A DNA stretch of 10,862 nt from JALHRI01 sp044351685 (GTDB taxonomy: Bacteria > Pseudomonadota > Alphaproteobacteria > Rickettsiales > UBA3002). Positions 6,403-10,862 of this stretch are shown here, piece after piece (the stretch's first letter is position 1; every line of letters starts with the position of its first letter). The position numbers and the translations under genes are program-made. The stretch is taken from the NCBI GenBank assembly GCA_044351685.1, contig JBILFK010000037.1, forward strand, positions 1 to 10,862. The letters run 5' to 3'. The notes beneath the pieces were generated by a model that saw nothing but the letters and a program-made list of their open reading frames with translations, was not told the origin of the DNA and searched no databases.

Positions 6403-6424
6403 GAAATTTTCTTCTGAAAATTTC
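6403..6424. repeat. perfect 9-bp inverted repeat upstream of rpoZ
   Basis: GAAATTTTC (6403-6411) and GAAAATTTC (6416-6424) are perfect inverted copies separated by TTCT, 23 bases before the rpoZ start. The arms could be a dimeric regulator's operator. In a longer rpoZ leader they would form an AU-rich hairpin close to the ribosome binding site. No known operator consensus was recognised. Confidence 0.75.
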
Positions 6425-6427
6425 ATG

Positions 6428-6483
6428 ATGCGCCGCTTCGCGGGCTGATGGCTCGCAGGGTCTGCTGACCCTGCATGGCGCAT
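6428..6483. other. compact three-stem inverted-repeat element
   Basis: A closing stem ATGCGCC (6428-6434) pairs perfectly with GGCGCAT (6477-6483). Inside are GCAGGGTC (6455-6462) pairing with GACCCTGC (6467-6474) around a TGCT loop, and a small CCGC-TTC-GCGG hairpin (6433-6443), which competes with the closing stem for two bases. It lies between rpoZ and lipA. It could be a structured leader of rpoZ, a small RNA, or a REP-like palindrome. There is no U-tract after it on either strand, so it is not a standard terminator. Confidence 0.55.
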
Positions 6484-6532
6484 TGCCACACTTCGGCATA
6501 GTGAATTGGGAGCGTTCGGTTAGCGTATTTAC

Positions 6533-6560
6533 TTGCGCTTGGCAAGAAAAACTCTATTTT
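6533..6560 (+). promoter_or_regulatory. candidate lipA promoter
   Basis: TTGCGC (6533-6538) and TATTTT (6555-6560) are 16 bases apart and 34 bases before the lipA ATG. On the opposite strand TTGCCA (6540-6545 reversed), with TAACCG 17 bases on, could serve rpoZ, so the two divergent promoters would overlap. All assignments rest on approximate hexamers. Confidence 0.3.
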
Positions 6561-6594
6561 TTCACCGATAACTCATAACCACACGCCAAAATCT

Positions 6595-7512
6595 ATGCAG
6601 CCACAGGCCACCAAACTTAGCAAACCCGAATGGATCCGCGTGAAAGCGCCGCAATCGCAGGGTTATATCGCCACGCGCGACCTGATGCGTCAAAATAAGC
6701 TGAACACCGTGTGCGAAGAAGCTGCCTGCCCTAATATCGGTGAATGCTGGAGCAAGGGGCATGCAACGGTGATGATTCTTGGTTCGGTGTGCACGCGTGC
6801 CTGCGCATTTTGTAATATCGATACGGGTGTTCCCGATAAACTCGACCAGCACGAGCCGGAAAATCTGGCGATGGCGGTTTCCAAGCTTAATCTCAAGCAT
6901 GTGGTCATCACTTCGGTAGACCGCGACGATTTGGAAGATGGCGGCGCAGGCCATTTTGCCAAATGCATCGAATATATTCGTACCACCTCGCCCGACACCA
7001 CCATCGAAGTGCTCACCCCTGATTTCCTGCGCAAAGAGCATGGCATTGGCATTGTGGTGAAAGCGCGCCCCGATGTGTATAACCACAATATCGAAACCGT
7101 GCCGAGGCTTTATAAAACCATTCGCCCAGGCGCACGCTATTTCAATTCACTGCATTTGCTGAAAACAGTGAAAGAACAAGACCCTACGATTTTCACAAAA
7201 TCTGGCCTGATGGTCGGGCTTGGCGAAAGCAAAGACGAAGTGCTGCAGGTGATGGATGATTTACGTTCCGCTGATGTAGATTTCATCACCATTGGTCAAT
7301 ATTTGCAGCCTACCCCGCGCCATGCACCAGTAGATAGATTCGTTACGCCCGATGAATTTGAATATTATGCCCGCGTTGCAGCCACCAAAGGCTTTCTCAT
7401 GGTTTCTTCGTCACCGCTGACGCGTTCATCGTATCATGCCGACGAAGATTTTGCCGTGATGCGCGATAGGCGCGTAGCAAATATTCAGGCAGCTATGGCA
7501 TCGGCAGAATAA
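6595..7512 (+). CDS. lipA: lipoyl synthase
   Basis: LipA is a radical SAM enzyme that inserts two sulfur atoms into protein-bound octanoyl groups to form the lipoyl cofactor of pyruvate and 2-oxoglutarate dehydrogenases and the glycine cleavage system. The 305-residue sequence has both iron-sulfur cluster motifs: the auxiliary cluster C40-x4-C45-x5-C51 (CEEAACPNIGEC) and the radical SAM cluster C66-x3-C70-x2-C73 (CTRACAFC). The C-terminal RSSYHADED (from R277) supplies the serine ligand of the auxiliary cluster. VITSVDRDDL and GLGE are also typical. The length is slightly short of the common ~320 residues, with the difference at the N-terminus. The ATG has no obvious ribosome binding site. 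The next gene starts three bases after the stop. Confidence 0.96.
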   Translation: MQPQATKLSKPEWIRVKAPQSQGYIATRDLMRQNKLNTVCEEAACPNIGECWSKGHATVMILGSVCTRACAFCNIDTGVPDKLDQHEPENLAMAVSKLNLKHVVITSVDRDDLEDGGAGHFAKCIEYIRTTSPDTTIEVLTPDFLRKEHGIGIVVKARPDVYNHNIETVPRLYKTIRPGARYFNSLHLLKTVKEQDPTIFTKSGLMVGLGESKDEVLQVMDDLRSADVDFITIGQYLQPTPRHAPVDRFVTPDEFEYYARVAATKGFLMVSSSPLTRSSYHADEDFAVMRDRRVANIQAAMASAE

Positions 7513-7515
7513 TAC

Positions 7516-7968
7516 ATGCCTACTTATTCGGAAATTCGCCCCTCGCCGTATAAGCCTGAGCAGCTTTTTCAAATGGTGATGGATATCGAACGCTATCCGC
7601 AATTTTTGCCGTGGTGTCGGGCGGCACGTATTTTAGAACAAACGCCGGAATTTATGGTGGGCGAGCTGGTGGTAAGCTTCAAACAACTCACCGAGCGTTA
7701 TACCTCGAAAATCACCCCCATACGCGGCGGAAGAATTCCGGAAATTCATGTAGAACTGGTGCGCGGTCCTTTCAAAAAACTGAGCAATCACTGGAAATTC
7801 GAACCACGCGACGATGGCGGCAGCAATATCCATTTTTTCATTGAGTTTGAATTTAAAACAAAACTGCTCGATCACTTGATTGGCGCATTTTTTGGCAAAG
7901 CACAGGAAAAAATGGTGCACGCCTTCACCGATCGTGCCGATAAACTTTATGGCTGGGATACGTGCTAG
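7516..7968 (+). CDS. COQ10/RatA-type START-domain protein
   Basis: The 150-residue product matches the polyketide cyclase/START-like family that includes mitochondrial COQ10 and bacterial RatA. It starts with an EIRPSPYKPEQLFQMVMDIERYPQFLPWC segment, where the DIERYPQFLPWC type of motif is diagnostic. It continues with a beta-rich middle (GPFKKLSNHWKF) and ends in a long amphipathic helix (EKMVHAFTDRADKLYG). COQ10 binds ubiquinone and supports its function in the respiratory chain. RatA in E. coli was described as blocking ribosome subunit joining, though its chromosomal homologues are often regarded as quinone chaperones. The position three bases after lipA, a mitochondrial-type pairing in alphaproteobacteria, favours a role in respiration over a toxin. 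No antitoxin-like partner sits beside it. Confidence 0.88.
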   Translation: MPTYSEIRPSPYKPEQLFQMVMDIERYPQFLPWCRAARILEQTPEFMVGELVVSFKQLTERYTSKITPIRGGRIPEIHVELVRGPFKKLSNHWKFEPRDDGGSNIHFFIEFEFKTKLLDHLIGAFFGKAQEKMVHAFTDRADKLYGWDTC

Positions 7969-8025
7969 ATTTTTATACCATACAGTGCTAACCCTGCCCC
8001 ATTCTTTTACTTCACGCGACCCTTC

Positions 8026-8030
8026 AGGAG
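8026..8030 (+). promoter_or_regulatory. ribosome binding site of the DUF3106-like gene
   Basis: AGGAG lies seven bases before the ATG at 8038, an unusually clear site in this window. It fixes the start of a protein whose signal peptide begins at that codon. Confidence 0.7.
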
Positions 8031-8037
8031 TATTTCC

Positions 8038-8550
8038 ATGTTCAACCTTCGTATGATTGCTACCACTTTCTGCGTCAGCGCGTTTGCTTTTCACGCTTCA
8101 GCGCAAATGCCACAACCCACAGCCCCCATGCCAACGGTTGCACCTTCTGAAATGTCGGCAGGCGTAGGTGCAGGCGGTGGCGGTGCGCGCCTTAGCCCTG
8201 CTGAACGCCAACAGCGCCACATGCAGATGCGCGAAAAATTCCGTAATGCCAGCCCCGAAGAACGCGCCGCCATGAAAGCAAAAATGCAGGAACGCTTCCA
8301 GAACTTGCCGCCCGAGCGTCAGGAAAAAATCAAAGCGCGCCGTGAGCAATTTCAGCAAAAGCGTGAAGCATGGAAAAACGCTTCGCCCGAACAGCGCCAG
8401 GAAATGAAAGCCAGCGCAAAAGAACGTTTTCAAAGCCTGCCGCCCGAGCGTCAACAGCAAATCCGTGATCGTCGCGAGCAGTTTCGTGGCATGCGCCAAG
8501 AACGTCGTGGTGCAGCAGGCGCACCAACGGCTCCCGCAGCGGGGCAATAA
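8038..8550 (+). CDS. secreted Arg/Glu/Gln-rich DUF3106-like protein
   Basis: This 170-residue protein begins with a signal peptide (MFNLRMIATTFCVSAFAFHASA, cleavage probably after ASA near residue 22), so it should reach the periplasm. A Pro/Gly/Ala-rich spacer follows to about residue 51. The rest is a charged helical region with repeated SPEERAAMK and LPPERQ segments, resembling DUF3106 proteins, which carry multiple SPEER/LPPEQR blocks. Residues 68-111 and 112-155 are two related 44-residue units. The helical, Gln/Arg-rich periplasmic form also recalls Spy/CpxP-like chaperones, but the LTxxQ motif is not evident. Function is unknown. It stands alone between the START gene (69 bases upstream) and trpS (48 bases downstream). 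Confidence 0.87.
   Translation: MFNLRMIATTFCVSAFAFHASAQMPQPTAPMPTVAPSEMSAGVGAGGGGARLSPAERQQRHMQMREKFRNASPEERAAMKAKMQERFQNLPPERQEKIKARREQFQQKREAWKNASPEQRQEMKASAKERFQSLPPERQQQIRDRREQFRGMRQERRGAAGAPTAPAAGQ
8239..8502. repeat. two 132-bp coding repeats (44 residues each)
   Basis: Unit one (8239-8370) starts FRNASPEERAAMK and unit two (8371-8502) starts WKNASPEQRQEMK. Both then read ERFQ(N/S)LPPERQ and end with RREQF plus six residues. The register is exact with no gaps. The DNA has diverged more than the protein, which suggests an old duplication maintained by selection. Confidence 0.8.
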
Positions 8551-8598
8551 TCCATCGTTTTATAAAAGCGCTTTTTTCGGCCGCGCGTAGCAGGGCAT

Positions 8599-9612
8599 AT
8601 GCAACATATCGATCTTAGCAACAAACGTGTTATCACGGGCATTAAGCCTACTGGCACCCCTCATCTGGGGAATTTGGTGGGGGCTATTCAGCCAATTATC
8701 GATATGGCACGCATTGCCAAAGAAACCTATGTGTTTATTGCCGATCTGCACGCGCTGAATGCCATACGCGACCCGCAAAAACTGAATGCTTACACACGTG
8801 AAATTGCCGCAAGCTATATTGCACTTGGGCTAGATACCGAGCGCGCAACGTTTTTCCGGCAATCGGATATTCTCGAAGTAACCACGCTTTCTAGCTTACT
8901 TACCAATGTTACCCCGAAGGGCCACATGAACCGCAGCCACGCCTATAAAGCACGTTTGCAGGAAAATACCGCTGAAGGGCGCGACGTGGATGATGGCGTG
9001 AATATGGGGCTGTTTAATTACCCTATCCTCATGGCCGCCGATATTTTGCTTTACGATGCCGATATTGTGCCCGTGGGCGCCGACCAAAAACAACATGTCG
9101 AAATTGCCCGCGATATTGCTGGCAGCTTTAATGCGCTTTATGGCGAGGGCATTCTCACTGCCCCCTTACCGGTTATCGAGGAAGCGCGTGGAGCTATTCC
9201 CGGCCTTGATGGCCGCAAAATGAGCAAAAGCTACGATAATATTGTGCCCATTTTTGCTTCGTCCAAAGAACTGCGCAAAGCGGCGATGGCAATTAAAACT
9301 GATTCGCGCCTGCCCGAAGAACCAAAAAACCCTGAAGATATTATCGTGTACCATATCTACAAAGCGTTCGCCACGCCCGAGCAAACCGCCGCGATGCACC
9401 AGCAATTCACTGCGGGTGGGCTTGGCTATGGCACAGCCAAACAAATGCTATTCGAACTTCTGGAAAGTATATTGGCCCCCGCGCGCGAGCGTTATAGCAC
9501 ATTGATGGCAGGCACCGAACTTGATGCATTGTTGGCCAAAGGCGCCGAAAAAGCGCGTATCCCCGCCAAGAAAAAACTCGCACAGGTAATGCACGCCATG
9601 CTTGGGCGTTAA
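8599..9612 (+). CDS. trpS: tryptophanyl-tRNA synthetase
   Basis: TrpS charges tRNA-Trp with tryptophan. The 337-residue class I synthetase has the HIGH-type signature TGTPHLGN at 18-25, YPILMAADILLYDADIVPVGADQKQH at 141-166 (the tryptophan site and dimer region, shown here as one conserved block) and KMSKS at 207-211. The length is normal. A GCAGGG ribosome binding site lies just before the ATG, with close spacing. The form GIKPTGTPHLGN, with ERATFFRQSD and KGHMNRSHAYKA, is closer to the TrpRS variant I recall from Pseudomonas (GITTTGTPHLGN) than to the GVQPTGNLHLGN form usual in alphaproteobacteria. The enzyme looks intact and it is the only TrpS in the window. It ends 12 bases from the opposing methyltransferase gene, with no terminator between them. 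Confidence 0.95.
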   Translation: MQHIDLSNKRVITGIKPTGTPHLGNLVGAIQPIIDMARIAKETYVFIADLHALNAIRDPQKLNAYTREIAASYIALGLDTERATFFRQSDILEVTTLSSLLTNVTPKGHMNRSHAYKARLQENTAEGRDVDDGVNMGLFNYPILMAADILLYDADIVPVGADQKQHVEIARDIAGSFNALYGEGILTAPLPVIEEARGAIPGLDGRKMSKSYDNIVPIFASSKELRKAAMAIKTDSRLPEEPKNPEDIIVYHIYKAFATPEQTAAMHQQFTAGGLGYGTAKQMLFELLESILAPARERYSTLMAGTELDALLAKGAEKARIPAKKKLAQVMHAMLGR

Positions 9613-9624
9613 GCTGCTACCTAA

Positions 9625-10212
9625 TTACTTAGATGCCGTTACAAAATAAGTGGGAATCGGCGTTTCGTTCGCGCCGTAACGGCTAGTTTCGCTGCGCTTC
9701 AGTGTTTTCAATGTAAGGTGATACCGTTCCAATAACGCTGCGATATCCGCCTGCTGCATGCCGTAAAGCTTCATGCCGCGTGCGGCTTCACACTCTTCCA
9801 CCATACTAAAAAACAGCACGCCACGCGCAGTAAGTGCAGAAACTAGCGTGCCGAAGCAATGTTCGAACGCCGCAGTTTCCAAAAAAAACAAACTCGCGAA
9901 CGACCAAATACCATCGTAGCGATGCGTGGGCTCAAAATCTTCAAAGCGCGCAGCAATTTTTTCGCCGCGCCAAGTGGGTGGCAACAATGTTGCATGCTCA
10001 ATATGCTGATCAAGTACATCGACCGTGATATCGGGCCTGTCGCGCATAAACGCGGCTGCCCAGCGGCCAGAACCAGCGCCAAAATCCAGCACTCTTCCCG
10101 CTCGCGGAATAGCGCTTAAAAACGCCGTTACTTTTGCAGATTCCGGAATAGCCGCTGTGCGCGCATAATAGCGCTGCCAGTTGGGTGGGTGCATTTCATC
10201 ATCGAGCGGCAT
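9625..10212 (-). CDS. class I SAM-dependent methyltransferase
   Basis: The 195-residue protein has a Rossmann-fold methyltransferase core. Motif I is VLDFGAGSGRWA at ~41-52, an acidic residue ends strand two (VDVLDQH, D68), and YDGIWSFASLFFLE matches the motif IV/V region. The substrate cannot be told: the N-terminus WQRYYARTA resembles TehB-like and other small-molecule methyltransferases. The ATG at 10212 has AGGA seven bases upstream, and an in-frame stop lies 10 bases before that ATG. It follows the partial gene to its right by 52 bases on the same strand, so the two may be one transcript. Confidence 0.9.
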   Translation of the reverse strand: MPLDDEMHPPNWQRYYARTAAIPESAKVTAFLSAIPRAGRVLDFGAGSGRWAAAFMRDRPDITVDVLDQHIEHATLLPPTWRGEKIAARFEDFEPTHRYDGIWSFASLFFLETAAFEHCFGTLVSALTARGVLFFSMVEECEAARGMKLYGMQQADIAALLERYHLTLKTLKRSETSRYGANETPIPTYFVTASK

Positions 10213-10264
10213 GGCATTATCCTAACCATGCAGGGCGATAACATGCCAGAATAAAGAGAAAAGG

Positions 10265-10862
10265 CTAAGCCTGAATAGTCGGAGCAGGCTCGGTTCTTGT
10301 TCTTGGTCTTGCATCAGCAACCTGTGTTGGCCCACCATTGGGTGACCCATTTGGACCGGCTTCCCTTCCGGTTGCAAAAATATCTCTGAAATTACCATTT
10401 CCGCTAAAGAGAGCATTAAGAATCGCCAATAACGCCTCCCCTATTCCGTCTACCGACGCCGAAACGGGCGTTACTGGATCTCGTGAAGTTGCATCGGCCA
10501 ATGGCACCACAGGGCGATCGGTTGCGGTAGGCTGCCCATTATCCCCACCTGTCGTCGAAAGAGGTGGTGTTGCAGCAGCATACGTACTCCCCGGCGTAGC
10601 AGAGCCTGCTGGATCAACTGCCGTTGGCGCAGCCGACGATGCTCCTCGCCTTATTCCAGAATATCGTTCCATTAGCCCAGCGGCTTGAGGGAATGGCCCC
10701 TCATCACTCAGATATCGCGATAAAGCGGGATCAGCGAGCACATCATACACTGAACGCCTTTGCCCGTTCACATACACCCATTCCGAAACAAGGCGAACAC
10801 CATGGCTATAATCCGCATACTCTGCACCATGAACAAGACTTAAAGGCTGAATCGGACGCCCA
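10265..10862 (-). CDS. 3' part of an unrecognised gene with a Pro/Thr/Ala-rich C-terminus
   Basis: The frame is open from the right window edge to TAG at 10265, giving about 198 visible residues; the start lies outside. A GTG at 10777 is internal, since clear coding continues before it. The first ~70 residues form a globular segment, IQPLSLVHGAEYADYSHG followed by VRLVSEWVYVNGQ and LADPALSRYLSDEGPF. The HGxxYxDYSHGVRLV pattern is one I associate with conserved uncharacterised bacterial proteins, but I cannot name the family. The remainder is low-complexity, rich in Pro, Thr, Ala, Gly and Ser, with one hydrophobic helix (IGEALLAILNALF) in the middle. Such tails are common in secreted or surface proteins. 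No function is proposed. Confidence 0.75.
   Translation of the reverse strand, partial: GRPIQPLSLVHGAEYADYSHGVRLVSEWVYVNGQRRSVYDVLADPALSRYLSDEGPFPQAAGLMERYSGIRRGASSAAPTAVDPAGSATPGSTYAAATPPLSTTGGDNGQPTATDRPVVPLADATSRDPVTPVSASVDGIGEALLAILNALFSGNGNFRDIFATGREAGPNGSPNGGPTQVADARPRTRTEPAPTIQA

Noticed and set aside
6380..6499. 40-codon N-terminal extension of rpoZ
   Set aside because: The extension is coded by the structured element and inverted repeat, while MARVTVEDC at 6379 is the conserved start with a good ribosome binding site.
6562..7086. 174-codon minus-strand frame opposite lipA
   Set aside because: It is antisense to the iron-sulfur and radical SAM core of lipA, which is clearly coding.
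7516..7968. Toxin-antitoxin module based on the RatA resemblance
   Set aside because: No antitoxin-like gene is adjacent and the gene is tied to lipA, as expected for a COQ10-type respiratory protein.
8564..8577. AAAAGCGCTTTT palindrome as a terminator before trpS
   Set aside because: The palindrome leaves only a four-base AT stem with a GCGC loop, too weak for an intrinsic terminator.
10265..10777. GTG at 10777 as the true start of the right-edge gene
   Set aside because: The frame continues open to the window edge with protein-like sequence, so the GTG is internal.

Overview
The window looks chromosomal and comes from an alphaproteobacterium of moderate GC, roughly half by eye. The main reason is gene order: rpoZ, rsh (relA/spoT), pdxJ and acpS lie in that order on one strand, an arrangement I recall from many alphaproteobacteria. 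A lipA gene followed at once by a COQ10/RatA-type START-domain gene fits the same group. The genus cannot be named from the sequence. No tRNA, rRNA, CRISPR array, transposase, integrase or phage gene was seen.

Layout. Positions 2-88 hold the last 28 codons of an unidentified gene, followed by a small helical protein with a faint HPt-like look (111-458). Its stop overlaps the stop of the convergent pair pdxJ-acpS (1596-455, minus strand), whose members overlap by ATGA. Between pdxJ and rsh sits an unrecognised 554-residue gene (3457-1793, minus strand) with its own ribosome binding site and a strong intrinsic terminator. A copy of a roughly 97-bp imperfect palindromic repeat lies on each side of it (1627-1722 and 3667-3764). 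Further right, rpoZ and rsh run leftward. The rpoZ-lipA divergent interval (6380-6594) holds a perfect inverted repeat and a compact three-stem element. Rightward come lipA, the START-domain gene, a secreted DUF3106-like protein and trpS. A leftward methyltransferase and the 3' part of a secreted-looking or surface-type unknown gene finish the window.

How the genes work together. Most are housekeeping: the stringent response alarmone enzyme Rsh with the RNA polymerase omega subunit; vitamin B6 synthesis (PdxJ); activation of acyl carrier protein (AcpS); lipoyl cofactor synthesis (LipA, which uses octanoyl groups built on acyl carrier protein); a probable ubiquinone-associated START protein; and tryptophanyl-tRNA synthetase. 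The accessory component is the 554-residue gene with its flanking repeats, the partial gene at the right edge and the small gene at the left edge.

The best candidate for something undescribed is the 554-residue Ala/Lys/Glu-rich helical protein with a Pro-Ala-Thr linker and a single membrane segment near the C-terminus. It interrupts an otherwise conserved housekeeping block and is bracketed by direct copies of a repeat. No complete new multi-gene system is visible.
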